From Pigmentiphaga sp. NML030171 (GTDB lineage: Bacteria > Pseudomonadota > Gammaproteobacteria > Burkholderiales > Burkholderiaceae_B), in assembly GCF_002188635.1 (NCBI RefSeq), contig NZ_NINX01000051.1:124001-188000 (forward strand): a stretch of DNA of 64,000 bases, read 5' to 3'. Shown here one piece after another: positions 19,046-30,776 of this stretch (positions are counted from its first letter, which is position 1; each line of letters starts with the position of its first letter). The translations under genes and the position numbers were made by a program. Under the pieces are notes generated by a model. It ran no database searches, was not told the origin of the DNA, and saw nothing but the letters and a program-made list of their open reading frames with translations.

Positions 19046-20619
19046 GCGAACTTCTTCCCAACCACCTGGCGGGCCGCTGGCAGACCGGCGGCGGCCCCGG
19101 CACACCGCTCTTCGACCCGGTGCTGGGCACCGAGCTGGTCCGCGTCTCGAACGCCGGACTGGACCTGGAAGCAGCCTATGCCTACGCCCGCGACGAAGGC
19201 GGCGCCGCGCTGCGCGCCCTGACCTATGCGCAGCGCGCGGGCCTGCTGTCCGGCATCGTGGACGTGCTCAAGGCCAACCGCGATCGCTACTTCGACATCG
19301 CGCTGGCCAACTCCGGCACCACGAGGCAGGACTCCGCCGTCGACATCGACGGCGCCATCTTCACGCTGGGCCAATACGCCCGCTGGGGCGCGTCGCTGGG
19401 CGGCACGCACTGGTTGCCGGATGGCGAGACCGTTCCCCTGGCCAAGGACGGCGCGTTCCGCAGCCGCCACGTGCAGGTGCCGACGCGCGGCCTCGCCCTG
19501 TTCATCAACGCCTTCAATTTCCCCGCCTGGGGCCTGTGGGAGAAAGCCGCGCCGGCGCTGCTCTCGGGAGTACCTGTCGTCGCCAAGCCGGCCACCGCCA
19601 CCGCGTGGCTGACGCAGGCGATGGTCGCCGACGTGATCGCCGCGGGCATTCTGCCGGCCGGCGCCTTGTCCGTCGTCTGCGGCAGCGCGCAAGGGCTGCT
19701 GTCGCCCCTGCAGCCGTTCGACGTGGTGTCGTTCACCGGCTCGGCCGAGACCGCCTCGGCGATACGCTCGCACGATGCCGTCGTGCGCCGCTCGGTGCGA
19801 GTCAACATCGAGGCCGACAGCCTGAACAGCGCCCTGCTGCTGCCCGACGCGCAGCCCGGCTCCGAGGCCTTCGATCTGCTGGTACGCGAAGTGGTGCGTG
19901 AAATGACGGTCAAGTCGGGGCAGAAATGCACGGCCATCCGGCGCATCTTCGTTCCCGCGTCCTGTTACGCGGCAGCGGGCGAGGCCATCGCCGCGAAACT
20001 GTCGCGCATCACCGTGGGCAATCCGCGCAACGAAACGGTCCGCATGGGCGCGCTGGCCAGCCGCCAGCAATGGGAGAGCGTGCGGGCTGGCACCGCGGCC
20101 CTGCGCCGGCACGCGGACGTCCTGCACGACGGTTCGGCGGCCCCGCTGGTGGATGCCGACCCGGCCGTGGCCGCCTGTGTCGGCCCGACGCTGCTGGGCG
20201 CCGGCCGCCGCGAGGCCGCCTGCATCGTGCACGACACCGAGGTGTTCGGTCCGGTCGCCACGCTGCTGCCTTATGACGGATGGTCCGACGCGCTGGCCCA
20301 GATACGCCTGGGGCAGGGATCGCTGGTGGCCTCCCTCTACACGGCCGATACCGCGCGGGCCGCCGATGCGGCGCTGGCGCTGGCCGACAGCCATGGACGC
20401 GTGCACGTCGTGACTCCCGAGGTGGCAGCCGTCCATACCGGCCACGGCAACGTCATGCCCATGTCGCTGCACGGCGGCCCCGGCCGGGCCGGCGGCGGCG
20501 AGGAACTGGGCGGCTTGCGGGCCCTCGGCTTCTATCACCGCCGCGCCGCCGTCCAGGCCGCCGCCGCCGTGACGGACCTTCTGGACGGCACCGCGCCGGA
20601 GGGCGTCCCAGGACATTGA
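19042..20619 (+). CDS. boxD: 3,4-dehydroadipyl-CoA semialdehyde dehydrogenase BoxD
   Basis: 525-residue aldehyde dehydrogenase that oxidises the ring-opened semialdehyde to 3,4-dehydroadipyl-CoA with NADP+. It shows LFINAFNFPAWGLWEKAAPA (cofactor-binding start), PVVAKPATATAWL, FTGSAETA, the general base Glu257 (NIEADSLN) and the nucleophile Cys296 (SGQKCTAIRR). The N-domain FNFPxWGxWEK and extended C-terminus match PaaZ/BoxD-type aldehyde dehydrogenases. The start is the ATGA overlap with the DUF4863 gene. Confidence 0.95.
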   Translation: MSELLPNHLAGRWQTGGGPGTPLFDPVLGTELVRVSNAGLDLEAAYAYARDEGGAALRALTYAQRAGLLSGIVDVLKANRDRYFDIALANSGTTRQDSAVDIDGAIFTLGQYARWGASLGGTHWLPDGETVPLAKDGAFRSRHVQVPTRGLALFINAFNFPAWGLWEKAAPALLSGVPVVAKPATATAWLTQAMVADVIAAGILPAGALSVVCGSAQGLLSPLQPFDVVSFTGSAETASAIRSHDAVVRRSVRVNIEADSLNSALLLPDAQPGSEAFDLLVREVVREMTVKSGQKCTAIRRIFVPASCYAAAGEAIAAKLSRITVGNPRNETVRMGALASRQQWESVRAGTAALRRHADVLHDGSAAPLVDADPAVAACVGPTLLGAGRREAACIVHDTEVFGPVATLLPYDGWSDALAQIRLGQGSLVASLYTADTARAADAALALADSHGRVHVVTPEVAAVHTGHGNVMPMSLHGGPGRAGGGEELGGLRALGFYHRRAAVQAAAAVTDLLDGTAPEGVPGH

Positions 20620-20698
20620 CACGAGAGCCCGCCGGCGCCAGGCCCGACCAGAGGCCGCCGGCGATTTCGCGCCTTATTGCATGAACGAGGAGACCATC

Positions 20699-22284
<1,586 letters not shown>

Positions 22285-22288
<4 letters not shown>

Positions 22289-23136
22289 ACTCGCGCGCCC
22301 CGTTGAACGCCGCCGTCTCGGGCATCGCCGAGGATCTGCCCGTACGGTTCGCCGACGTCTCCTGGGACGGCATGCGGCACGACATCGAGTACGTGCTCAT
22401 CGCCCCCCAGCGAACCCGGCAGCCCCTGCTCGTGTTCCTGCACGAAGGCCTGGGATCGGTCACGATGTGGAAGGACTTCCCCTATGCGCTGTGCGAGGCC
22501 GCCGGCTGCCGGGGACTGGTCCTGTCGCGCTGGGGCTACGGCCGGTCCAGCCCGCGTCCCGCGCACGAAAAATGGCCGGTCGATTTCATGCACCGCCAGG
22601 CGCGCGACTTCCTGCCGGCCTTCTTCGAGGCCGTCGGCCACGACACCCGGGCCGATCCGCCCTGGCTGTACGGGCACAGCGACGGCGGATCGATCGCGCT
22701 GCTGCACGCGGCGGCCTGGCCCGGCCGCGTGGGCGGATTGATCGTGGCCGCGCCCCACCTGTTCGTCGAACCCGTCACGCTGGCCAGCATCCAGCAGGCA
22801 CGCGACGGCTACGTAACGACGGACCTGCGCAGCAAGCTCGCGCGCTACCACGCCGACCCGGACTCGGCCTTCTGGGGCTGGAACGACGTCTGGCTGAACC
22901 CGGAATTCAAGCACTGGAACATCCAGGCGCTGCTGTCCGCCATACGCTGTCCCGTACTGGCGGTGCAGGGCCATGACGACGAATACGGCTCCATGGCCCA
23001 GATAGACGGCATCGCCCAGGAGGTTCCCCATGCCGAACTGCTCAAGCTGGACGACTGCGGCCACTCGCCGCACCGCGACCAGCCCGCCCGATTGATCGAG
23101 GCAAGCGTGGCGTTCATGCGGCGCCACCGCACGTAG
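22285..23136 (+). CDS. Alpha/beta hydrolase of the box cluster
   Basis: 283 residues, cytoplasmic. It has the oxyanion segment LVFLHEGLGSVTMWKDFP, the elbow LYGHSDGGSIALLHAA (nucleophile Ser in GHSDG), an Asp in VQGHDDEYGS and a His in DDCGHSPHRDQP: a full triad. Homologues occur in many box clusters, and a thioesterase or lactone/epoxide salvage role has been suggested for such neighbours, but the substrate is unknown. It is translationally coupled to the ligase. Confidence 0.8.
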
Positions 23137-23142
23137 CACCCT

Positions 23143-23196
23143 GTCCGGCTTGCCGGACGCCGCAACGATGCGCATCCGCATGGCGCATCGGCCTTT
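23143..23196 (+). terminator. Tandem hairpins with T-tract between box genes and transporter
   Basis: GTCCGG-CTTG-CCGGAC (23143-23158) is followed by CGATGCGC (23166-23173) pairing with GCGCATCG (23183-23190), then GCCTTTT. This looks like a terminator or partial terminator. The transporter genes continue in the same direction 60 bases later, so it may set their expression relative to the catabolic genes. Confidence 0.55.
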
Positions 23197-23253
23197 TCCA
23201 CCAAGAACAGGGCAGCCGACCACGCAGCATGGCCGCCCACCAGGAGACTCGCG

Positions 23254-24435
23254 ATGAACGCTTCCAAACGCAAATTCACCGTCCTCGCCGCCGCCATGAT
23301 GGCTGCCTCGTGCCTGGCGGTGCCCGCCGGCGCCCAGGCGCCCGGCAAGGTCAAGGTCGGCCTCATGCTGCCCTACACCGGCACCTATTCCGCCCTGGGC
23401 ACCGCCATCGAGAACGGCTTCCGGCTGTACGTGCAGGAACAGGGCGGCAAACTGGCCGGGCGCGAGATCGAGTACTTCAAGGTGGACGACGAATCCGATC
23501 CGGCCAAGGGCTCGGACAACGCCAACAAGCTGGTCAAGCGCGACCAGGTCGACGTGCTGGTGGGCACCGTCCACTCCGGCGTCGCGATGGCCATGGCCAA
23601 GGTCGCCAAGGACAACAAGACGCTGCTCATCATCCCGAACGCCGGCGCCGACGACGTCACCGGCCCGCTGTGCGCGCCCAACATCTTCCGCTCGTCTTTC
23701 AGCAACTGGCAGCCGGCCTACGCCATGGGCCTGGTCGCCGCCACCCAGCTCAAGCACAAGACCGCCGTCACGCTCAGCTGGAAATACGCGGCCGGCGACG
23801 AATCCACCAACGGTTTCAAGGAGGGGTTCGAATCCAAGGGGGGCAAGGTCATCAAGCAATTGAACCTGCCCTTCCCCAACGTGGAATTCCAGGCGCTGCT
23901 GACCGAGATCGCCGCGCTCAAGCCCGACGCGGTCTACGTGTTCTTCGCCGGCGGCGGCGCGGTCAAGTTCGTCAAGGACTACGCCGCGGCGGGCCTGAAG
24001 GACAAGATCCCCCTGTACGGCGCCGGCTTCCTGACCGACGGCACGCTGGAGGCCCAGGGCGCGGCAGCCGACGGCCTGCTGACCACGCTGCACTACGCCG
24101 ACGGCCTGACCCTGCCCAAGGACAAGGCCTTCCGCACGGACTACGCCAAGACCTACAAGCTGCAGCCGGACGTCTACGCCGTGCAGGGCTATGACGCCGC
24201 CCAGTTGCTGGACGCCGGGCTGAAGGCCGCGGGCGGCGACATCAGCAAGCGCGACGCCGTCGTCAAAGGCATGGAGCAGGCCAAGATTGACAGCCCGCGC
24301 GGCCCGTTCACGATGTCCAAGGCCCACAACCCCATCCAGGACATCTACCTGCGCAAGGTCGAGAACAAGACCAACCAGCTGGTGGGCGTGGCGGTGAAGG
24401 CGCTGGCCGATCCGGCGCGGGGCTGCAGGATGTAA
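23254..24435 (+). CDS. ABC transporter substrate-binding protein, Liv type (probable aromatic acid)
   Basis: 393-residue periplasmic binding protein of the branched-chain amino acid/aromatic acid family (Peripla_BP_6). Signal peptide of about 28 residues (ending PAGAQA), then KVKVGLMLPYTGTYSALG, VDVLVGTVHSGVAMAMAKV, NWQPAYAMGLVAATQLKHK, SWKYAAGDESTNGFKEGF and YAVQGYDAAQLLDAGLKA, the usual two-lobed fold. Its place next to benzoyl-CoA genes makes benzoate or a related aromatic acid the likely ligand (inference). AGGAGA precedes the ATG. Confidence 0.92.
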   Translation: MNASKRKFTVLAAAMMAASCLAVPAGAQAPGKVKVGLMLPYTGTYSALGTAIENGFRLYVQEQGGKLAGREIEYFKVDDESDPAKGSDNANKLVKRDQVDVLVGTVHSGVAMAMAKVAKDNKTLLIIPNAGADDVTGPLCAPNIFRSSFSNWQPAYAMGLVAATQLKHKTAVTLSWKYAAGDESTNGFKEGFESKGGKVIKQLNLPFPNVEFQALLTEIAALKPDAVYVFFAGGGAVKFVKDYAAAGLKDKIPLYGAGFLTDGTLEAQGAAADGLLTTLHYADGLTLPKDKAFRTDYAKTYKLQPDVYAVQGYDAAQLLDAGLKAAGGDISKRDAVVKGMEQAKIDSPRGPFTMSKAHNPIQDIYLRKVENKTNQLVGVAVKALADPARGCRM

Positions 24436-24447
24436 CCCAAGGGAATG

Positions 24448-24527
24448 CCCCCCCCTACGCGCTTACGCGCGCCCCCCAGGGGGCGGCACTGGCGGACCGG
24501 CGGAGCCGGATCCGCTGTGCCCTGGGG
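24448..24527 (+). repeat. Dispersed 3' hairpin repeat, copy R2
   Basis: Starts 12 bases after the binding-protein stop. Apart from CGGAG for CAGAG in the loop it matches R1 base for base over the core hairpin, including the flanking C-run and CCCTGGGG end. It lies inside the transporter operon, so it does not need to be a full terminator. Confidence 0.9.
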
Positions 24528-24632
24528 AAAAACCAGGCTAGCGGGGGGTGGCGTGTTTTGGTTCCATGTGGGAAAGCCGAGCATGCCGTTCGACGCTGGC
24601 CTGGTTGTCGTATCTAGATGGCGGAGTGTGGG

Positions 24633-25502
24633 ATGGATTTGACGACGTTTCTTATTCAGTGTTTGAACAGCGTGCAGTATGGATTGCTGCTGTTCCTGAT
24701 CGCCAGCGGGCTGACGCTGATCTTCGGGATCATGGGCGTGATCAATCTGGCGCATGGCAGTTTCTACATGATCGGCGCCTACATGGCGTTCTCGCTGTCG
24801 TCGCTGACGGGCAATTTCGTGGCGGCGCTGGTGCTGGGCGTGGTGCTGGCGGTGGCGTTCGGGTATGTGCTGGAGTGGTGCTTCTTCAGCTTCCTGTATG
24901 AACGCGAGCACCTGCAGCAGGTATTGATGACCTACGGGCTGATCCTGGTGTTCGAGGAAATGCGCAGCATCCTGGTGGGCGACGACGTCCACGGGGTGCC
25001 GGTGCCCGACTGGCTGGCCGGCGGCATTGCCATCGGCAACGACATGACGTACCCGATCTACCGGCTGTTCATTTCCGGCGTGTGCGTGCTGCTGGCCGTG
25101 GCCATGTATGCCGCGCTCAAGAAGACACGGCTCGGCATGATGGTGCGCGCCGGGGCGACCAACCGCGAAATGGTGCAGTCGCTCGGCATCAACATCTCGC
25201 TGCTGTATCGCATCGTCTTCGCCGTGGGCGTGGCCATCGCGGTGCTGGCCGGCATGATCGCGGCGCCGGTGTCCTCGGTGTATCCGGGCATGGGGGGATC
25301 GGTGCTGATCATCTGTTTCGTCGTCGTGGTCATCGGCGGCATCGGCTCGATCAAGGGCGCGCTGGTGGCCTCGCTGCTGATCGGCTTCGTCGACACCTTC
25401 GGCAAGGTGTTCTGGCAGCAGGCCGCCGGCGCGCTGATCTACGTGCTGATGGCCGCCATCCTGCTGTGGAAACCGGAAGGCCTCTTCAAACAAGGGACTT
25501 AG
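24633..25502 (+). CDS. ABC transporter permease, LivH type
   Basis: 289-residue inner-membrane permease with about eight helices. Family marks: IASGLTLIFGIMGVINLAHG near the N-terminus, MVRAGATNREMVQSLGINIS (the cytoplasmic coupling loop to the ATPases) and VVVIGGIGSIKGALVASLLI near the C-terminus. ATG 24633 follows GGAG by six bases; an in-frame ATG at 24618 is less likely. It forms the channel together with the LivM-type protein. Confidence 0.93.
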   Translation: MDLTTFLIQCLNSVQYGLLLFLIASGLTLIFGIMGVINLAHGSFYMIGAYMAFSLSSLTGNFVAALVLGVVLAVAFGYVLEWCFFSFLYEREHLQQVLMTYGLILVFEEMRSILVGDDVHGVPVPDWLAGGIAIGNDMTYPIYRLFISGVCVLLAVAMYAALKKTRLGMMVRAGATNREMVQSLGINISLLYRIVFAVGVAIAVLAGMIAAPVSSVYPGMGGSVLIICFVVVVIGGIGSIKGALVASLLIGFVDTFGKVFWQQAAGALIYVLMAAILLWKPEGLFKQGT

Positions 25503-25505
25503 AGG

Positions 25506-25584
25506 CCCCCCCCCTACGCGCTTCGCGCGCCCCCCAGGGGGCGATGCGAGAGGACCGGCAGAGCCGGATCCTCCGCATCCTGGG
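25506..25584 (+). repeat. Dispersed 3' hairpin repeat, copy R3 (covariant stem)
   Basis: Starts 3 bases after the permease stop. The same C-run, CGCGCTTCGCGCG and CCCCCAGGGGGC lead in. The stem is GATGCG (25543-25548) with CGCATC (25574-25579) and GAGGA (25550-25554) with TCCTC (25569-25573), where R1 has GGCAC/GTGCC and GCGGA/TCCGC. Both arms changed together while pairing and the CCGG-CAGAG-CCGG cap stayed. Confidence 0.9.
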
Positions 25585-25656
25585 TCTAGTGCTTTTATTT
25601 TGGGTTGTGGCAGCGGCGCTTCGCTGGCTGCCAACGGGAGCAACGGTGGATATGGA

Positions 25657-26703
25657 ATGAAAGCTTCTTCTCTTCTTGCCTGGATCGTGGCGCTGGCGGT
25701 GCTGGCCTTGCTGCCGGTGCTGCCCGAGCCGGTCGGCACGCCGTTCCACGTCGAGCTCGGCGCCAAGGTGCTGATCATGGCGATCTTCGCGCTGAGCCTG
25801 CAGCTGCTGGTGGGCTACACGGGACTGGTCAGCCTGGGGCACGCGGCCTACTTCGGCGCCGCGGCGTATGCGGTCGCGATGTTGACGCCGCGCTACGAGG
25901 CGGGCAACGGCTGGCTGCTGCTCCTGGCCGCCGTCGGATGCGCCGCCTTGCTGGCGCTCCTGATCGGCCTGCTGGTGATGCGCACGCGCGGCATCTATTT
26001 CATCATGGTCACGCTGGCCTTCGGACAACTGGTGTACTTCGTGTTCCACGACGTCGAGGCCTTCGGCGGCAGCGACGGCACCTACATCTACAACAAGCCG
26101 GCCTTCACGCTGGCCGGGCGCGCCCTGGTGGACCTGGACCAGGCGCCGCAGTTCTACTGGTTCACGCTGGCCGGGCTGGCCCTGACACTGGCCGTGCTGG
26201 GGCTGGTGCTGCGGTCGCGCCTGGGCCACGCGCTGGTGGGCATCAAGCACAACGAGCCGCGCATGCGGGCGGCCGGCTACAACACCCTTGCCTACAAGCT
26301 CGCCAGCTTCACCCTGGGCGGCGCGCTGGCGGGGCTGGCGGGCTTCCTGTATGCCACCCAGCACGGCTACGTCAATCCCGAACTGGTGTCCTGGCACCAG
26401 TCCGGCAACGCGCTGCTGATGATCATCCTGGGTGGGCTGGGCAGTCTGGCGGGCGCGGTGATCGGAGCCTTCGCCTTCGTCCTGCTGGCGGAGTGGTTCC
26501 AGGATCTGACCAAGCACTGGCAATTGCTCATGGGCGGCTTCATCATCCTCGCCGTCGCCTGGATGCCGCAGGGCCTGGCGGGAGGTTTCTCGCGCCTGCG
26601 CATGCCGCGCCGGGGACGGCCCCGCGCCCTGCCCCCCGCCGCCACGGCAGCCGGCGACAAGGCTTCCCCCACCCCGACCCCCGCTACGGAGCAGAGGACA
26701 TGA
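25657..26703 (+). CDS. ABC transporter permease, LivM type
   Basis: 348-residue inner-membrane permease. It shows AIFALSLQLLVGYTGLVSLG, then HAAYFGAAAYAVAML, the RGIYFIMVTLAFGQLVYFVF block, the coupling segment GIKHNEPRMRAAGYNTLAYK and MIILGGLGSLAGAVIGAFAF. The C-terminal 35 residues are Pro/Ala-rich and probably disordered. The start ATG 25657 has only a weak ribosome site. The stop overlaps the ATPase start. Confidence 0.93.
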   Translation: MKASSLLAWIVALAVLALLPVLPEPVGTPFHVELGAKVLIMAIFALSLQLLVGYTGLVSLGHAAYFGAAAYAVAMLTPRYEAGNGWLLLLAAVGCAALLALLIGLLVMRTRGIYFIMVTLAFGQLVYFVFHDVEAFGGSDGTYIYNKPAFTLAGRALVDLDQAPQFYWFTLAGLALTLAVLGLVLRSRLGHALVGIKHNEPRMRAAGYNTLAYKLASFTLGGALAGLAGFLYATQHGYVNPELVSWHQSGNALLMIILGGLGSLAGAVIGAFAFVLLAEWFQDLTKHWQLLMGGFIILAVAWMPQGLAGGFSRLRMPRRGRPRALPPAATAAGDKASPTPTPATEQRT

Positions 26704-27446
26704 CGGCAGTGCTCCAAGCCCAGGGCCTGAGCCGCCACTTCGGCGCGCTCAGGGCCATCGACAACGTCTCGCTGTCGCTCGCCCCCGACCGCATCCATGC
26801 CGTAATCGGCACCAACGGCGCGGGCAAGTCGACCCTCATCCACCTGCTGTCCGGCGAGTTGCCGCCCACGGCCGGCCACGTCCGCCTGCATGGACGGGAA
26901 ATCACCAACTGGTCGCAACCCCGCCGCGCGCAGGCGGGCATCGGGCGCAGCTATCAGCGCAACACGATCTTCCTGCCGCTGACGGTGCGCGAGAACTGCC
27001 GGCTGGCCGCGCAGGCTCGGACGCAGCGTCCCTGGCATTTCTGGCAATCGGCCCAAGCCTGCCGCGCCAGTCTGGACCGCGCCGATGAAGTCATGGAGCG
27101 TGCCGGGCTGGCCGCGGTGGCGGGCAAGATGGCCGCCAGCCTGTCGCACGGCCAGAAGCGCCAGTTGGAAGTGGCGATGTGCCTGGCTACCTCGCCCACG
27201 GTGCTATTGCTGGACGAGCCGCTGGCCGGCATGGGCGCGGAAGAGTCCGAACGCATGCTGGAGCTGCTGCGGCGGCTGCGGCAGGGCCATGCCATCCTGC
27301 TGGTCGAGCACGACATGGACGCGGTATTCGCGGTGGCGGACGACATCACCGTGATGGTCAACGGCAGCCCCATCGCCAGCGGGCTGCCGGCCGACGTGCG
27401 CAACAACCCGGACGTCCAGGAAGCCTACCTGGGCGCGGCCCACTGA
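26700..27446 (+). CDS. ABC transporter ATP-binding protein, LivG type
   Basis: 248-residue ATPase. Walker A GTNGAGKST, Q-loop region RSYQRNTIFLPLTVRENCRL, signature LSHGQKRQLEVAMCLA, Walker B VLLLDEPLAGM and H-loop LLVEHDMDAVF are all intact. The long insertion around QARTQRPWHFWQSA matches the LivG subgroup. ATGA overlap with the permease gene. Confidence 0.94.
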   Translation: MTAVLQAQGLSRHFGALRAIDNVSLSLAPDRIHAVIGTNGAGKSTLIHLLSGELPPTAGHVRLHGREITNWSQPRRAQAGIGRSYQRNTIFLPLTVRENCRLAAQARTQRPWHFWQSAQACRASLDRADEVMERAGLAAVAGKMAASLSHGQKRQLEVAMCLATSPTVLLLDEPLAGMGAEESERMLELLRRLRQGHAILLVEHDMDAVFAVADDITVMVNGSPIASGLPADVRNNPDVQEAYLGAAH

Positions 27447-27474
27447 CCCCGGCGGCCGGAGAAAAGGAAGACAG

Positions 27475-28185
27475 ATGGAAGCGCTCATCGACGCCAGCCA
27501 GGTGCACGCCTGGTACGGCAGCAGCCATATCCTGCACGGGGTGGATTTCCGCCTGGGACGCGGGGAAACCGTCGGCCTGCTGGGCCGCAACGGCATGGGG
27601 AAATCCACCCTTATCCGCACCCTGCTGGGCCACGTCAAGCAGCGCGACGGACGCATTTCGATAGGCGGCCGCGACCTGTCGCGCGGCAAGCCCTACGAAG
27701 CCGCCAAGGCCGGCATCGCCTACGTGCCCGAGGGGCGGGGCATCTTCCCCAACCTGACCGTGAAGGAAAACCTCGTCATGGCCGCGCGCCGCGGCGTCGA
27801 CGGCCAGGCCGACTGGACGCTGGAACGCGTGCTGACTACCTTTCCCCGGCTGACCGAACGCATGGGCAACCTGGGCTGGCAGCTCTCGGGCGGCGAACAG
27901 CAGATGCTGTCCATCGGCCGCGCGCTGATGACCAATCCCAGCGCCGTCATCCTGGACGAAGCCACCGAAGGACTGGCGCCGCTGATCGTGGCCGAGATCT
28001 GGCGGGTGATCGGCGACATCCGGCGCAGCGGCCTGGCCACCCTGGTGGTGGACCGCAACTACCGGATGGTCATGGCCAATTCCGACCGGCTGGTCGTGAT
28101 GGAGAAGGGCCGCATGGTGCTGGAAGGCCAGGCCGGGGATCTCGCCCACCGGCCCGAGGCGCTCAGCCGCTACCTGGGGGTGTAG
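27475..28185 (+). CDS. ABC transporter ATP-binding protein, LivF type
   Basis: 236-residue ATPase, the second motor subunit of the transporter. Walker A GRNGMGKST, signature LSGGEQQMLSIGRALM and Walker B AVILDEATEGLAP are present. The usual switch His sits in an altered context (LVVDRNYRMVMANSD, with Arg/Asn where LivF normally has EQN or EH), a possible sign of lower hydrolytic activity at that site. Last gene of the rightward benzoate unit; convergent with pncB. Confidence 0.92.
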   Translation: MEALIDASQVHAWYGSSHILHGVDFRLGRGETVGLLGRNGMGKSTLIRTLLGHVKQRDGRISIGGRDLSRGKPYEAAKAGIAYVPEGRGIFPNLTVKENLVMAARRGVDGQADWTLERVLTTFPRLTERMGNLGWQLSGGEQQMLSIGRALMTNPSAVILDEATEGLAPLIVAEIWRVIGDIRRSGLATLVVDRNYRMVMANSDRLVVMEKGRMVLEGQAGDLAHRPEALSRYLGV

Positions 28186-28205
28186 CCCCGGGCGAGCCGC
28201 CCCGC

Positions 28206-29405
28206 TCAATCGTCGGCGGTCTCGCCCACCTGCTCCGGCGGGATCTCGAACACCTGGCGCAGGTAGGCCAGGTAGGCCTTGTCCTCGCACATGGTCTTCT
28301 CGGGCGTGTCGGACACCTTGGCCACCGGCTGGCCGTTGCACTTGACCATCTTCATCACCACCTGCAGGGGCTGGTAGCTCAGGTCGTTGGTCAGGTTGGT
28401 GCCGATGCCGAAGGCGGTGATGCAACGCCCCGCGAAGTGCTTGGCCAGGCTGATCGCCAGCGGGAAAGTCAGGCCGTCCGAGAACACCAGCGTCTTGGTG
28501 CGGGGATCCACCCGGTTCTGCTTGTAGTGCTCCAGCAGCCGCTCGCCCCAGTTGAAGGGATCGCCCGAGTCGTGCCGCGCGCCGTCGAACAGCTTGCAGA
28601 AATACATGTCGAAATCGCGCAGGAAGGCGCTCATGCCGTAGACGTCGGACAGCGCGATGCCCAGGTCGCCGCGGTATTCGCGCGCCCACACCTCGAAGCC
28701 GTAGATCTGCGAGTCGCGCAGGCGCGGCCCCAGGCCCTGGCAAGCCTGCAGGTATTCGTGCGCCATGGTGCCCAGCGGCGTCAACCCGTGCTTCATCGCG
28801 AAATACACGTTGCTGGTGCCCGCGAAATGCTCGCGCATCTGGTCCTTGAGCGTGATGATGACTTCCTCGTGCCAGGCCTTGGAGAAGCGGCGGCGCGTGC
28901 CGTAGTCGGCGATATGGAAGTCGCGCAGGTCGGGGTCGCCGCGCACCAGTTCCACCTTGCTCATCAGGCGCTGGCGGCCCTCGGCATAGGCCGGCACCAG
29001 GTGGTTGTTGCGGAAATAGACCTCGTTGACGATGGCCAGCACCGGGATCTCGAACAGGATGGTGTGAAGCCAGGGCCCCTGCACGATGATGTCGAGCTCG
29101 CCCGGCGACTGCGACCTGGACACCGAGATGCACCGCCGGGGCAGGTGGAACAGCCTCAGGAAGTCGACGAAATCGCTCTTGATGAAGCGCATGCCGCCAA
29201 GGTAGTCCAGCTCCTCCTGGGTGAAGCGCAGTTCGCACAGCGCCTCGATTTCTTCGCGGATCTCGTCCACATAGGGATGCAAGTCTATCCCCGGGGTACG
29301 GCACTTGTACTTGTACTCGACCTGCGCCGCGGGGAACTGATGCAGGACGACCTGCATCATCGTGAACTTGTAGAGGTCGGTATCCAGCAAAGACGTGATG
29401 ATCAT
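28206..29405 (-). CDS. pncB: Nicotinate phosphoribosyltransferase
   Basis: 399-residue enzyme of NAD salvage joining nicotinate and PRPP with ATP hydrolysis. The start [18 protein letters not shown] is the family hallmark. Also visible are [54 protein letters not shown] (with the autophosphorylated His region), [41 protein letters not shown] and [10 protein letters not shown]. Length is typical of the proteobacterial enzyme. It starts 2 bases after panB ends, so both share a transcript. Confidence 0.97.
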   Translation of the reverse strand: MIITSLLDTDLYKFTMMQVVLHQFPAAQVEYKYKCRTPGIDLHPYVDEIREEIEALCELRFTQEELDYLGGMRFIKSDFVDFLRLFHLPRRCISVSRSQSPGELDIIVQGPWLHTILFEIPVLAIVNEVYFRNNHLVPAYAEGRQRLMSKVELVRGDPDLRDFHIADYGTRRRFSKAWHEEVIITLKDQMREHFAGTSNVYFAMKHGLTPLGTMAHEYLQACQGLGPRLRDSQIYGFEVWAREYRGDLGIALSDVYGMSAFLRDFDMYFCKLFDGARHDSGDPFNWGERLLEHYKQNRVDPRTKTLVFSDGLTFPLAISLAKHFAGRCITAFGIGTNLTNDLSYQPLQVVMKMVKCNGQPVAKVSDTPEKTMCEDKAYLAYLRQVFEIPPEQVGETADD

Positions 29406-29407
29406 GG

Positions 29408-30259
29408 CTAAGAACCGCTCTGGTTGCCGTAGGGGGTGCCGATGTTGCCGGCGGTCATGCCGTAGACGTGCTCCACGCCGGGAAACGCGCCGGTCTCCAC
29501 TTCCTGGGCATAGCGCCGGAAAGCCTGCAGGACCGCATCGCCGCCGGCGGGCGCCCCCACCATGTAGTTCTTGACGAACTTGGCGGGCGTGGCCGTGAGG
29601 CCCAGCATGTCGTGCAGGACGAGCACCTGGCCGGAACACGCCACCGAGGCGCCGATGCCGATGGTGATCAGTTGCACCGCCTCGCATACCTGGCGGGCGA
29701 CGGGGTCGGGAACCGCCTCGATCACCATCATGGCCGCGCCAGCCGCCTCGACCGCGCGGGCATCGGCGACGATGCGGCGCGCCTCGGCGTCTTCCTTGCC
29801 CTGCACGCGGTAGCCGCCCAGGGCATGCACGTGGGATGGCAGGAGGCCGATGTGGCCGCAGACGGGAATGCCGCTGCGGGTCAGCAGTTCGATGGTGGGC
29901 GCCAGTTCGGCCCCGCCCTCGATCTTGACCATCTGCGCGCCGGCCTGCATCAGCGTCACGGCGTTGCGCAGGGCCTGCTGCGGGCTTTCCTGGTAGGTGC
30001 CGAAGGGCATGTCCGCCAGCAGGAACGGACGCCGGGTGCCACGCGCGACGCAGGAGACGTGATAGGCGATGTCCTGCAACAGGACCGGCAGCGTCGAATC
30101 CCTGCCCTGCACGAGCATGCCCAGCGTGTCGCCCACCAGGATGCAATCGACCTCCGCGTCCTCCATGACCTTGGCGAAACCGGCGTCGTAGCACGTCAGC
30201 ATGGAAATCTTCCGCCCCGCGGCAAGCTTCTTGCGCAGGACGTTCAGGGTGGATCGCAT
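29408..30259 (-). CDS. panB: 3-methyl-2-oxobutanoate hydroxymethyltransferase
   Basis: 283-residue TIM-barrel enzyme adding a hydroxymethyl group from methylene-THF to 2-oxoisovalerate in pantothenate synthesis. Motifs: [40 protein letters not shown] (Mg ligand Asp), [21 protein letters not shown] (catalytic Lys and Glu region), [20 protein letters not shown] and [20 protein letters not shown]. panC is not adjacent. Together with pncB it forms a small cofactor-supply unit. Confidence 0.97.
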   Translation of the reverse strand: MRSTLNVLRKKLAAGRKISMLTCYDAGFAKVMEDAEVDCILVGDTLGMLVQGRDSTLPVLLQDIAYHVSCVARGTRRPFLLADMPFGTYQESPQQALRNAVTLMQAGAQMVKIEGGAELAPTIELLTRSGIPVCGHIGLLPSHVHALGGYRVQGKEDAEARRIVADARAVEAAGAAMMVIEAVPDPVARQVCEAVQLITIGIGASVACSGQVLVLHDMLGLTATPAKFVKNYMVGAPAGGDAVLQAFRRYAQEVETGAFPGVEHVYGMTAGNIGTPYGNQSGS

Positions 30260-30451
30260 CGTACGGTCTCCGGGGATGCCTGTTGTGTAACCGAAGAAAA
30301 TAGCACAAGAGAGGACTTACCCCCGCCCAAGACCGCCCCTCCACCGCCCACTCCCATGGCCCTTCAAGGGGAATGGCCGGCCGAACCGCCCGAGTCCGGT
30401 AAAATCATGGGCTGACCTGAACTTTTATCCAGCATCGTCCTGGAGCCGCCT

Positions 30452-30775
30452 ATGACTCACGTCGTGACCGAGAACTGCATCAAGTGCAAATACACCGATT
30501 GCGTGGATGTCTGCCCGGTCGACTGCTTTCGCGAAGGCCCGAACTTCCTGGTGATCGATCCCGACGAGTGCATCGACTGCGCCGTCTGTATCCCCGAATG
30601 CCCGGCCAATGCCATCCTGGCCGAGGAAGACGTCCCCGCCAACCAGATGCATTTCATCCAGATCAACGCCGACCTGTCGCAAAGCTGGCCCAGCATCACG
30701 CGCACCAAGCCGCCCCTGCCCGACGCCGACGAGTGGAAGGACAAGGAAGGCAAGCTGGATCTCCTAGAGAGGTAG
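30452..30775 (+). CDS. fdxA: 7Fe ferredoxin FdxA
   Basis: 107-residue ferredoxin with a [3Fe-4S] and a [4Fe-4S] cluster. [18 protein letters not shown] lacks one of the usual Cys spacings (the 3Fe site), whereas [16 protein letters not shown] is a full 4Fe motif. The C-terminal part ([20 protein letters not shown]) is the extension typical of proteobacterial FdxA. A TAAAAT -10 candidate lies at 30400-30405. It stands just before a ferredoxin-NADP reductase gene, its probable partner. Confidence 0.96.
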   Translation: MTHVVTENCIKCKYTDCVDVCPVDCFREGPNFLVIDPDECIDCAVCIPECPANAILAEEDVPANQMHFIQINADLSQSWPSITRTKPPLPDADEWKDKEGKLDLLER

Positions 30776-30776
30776 G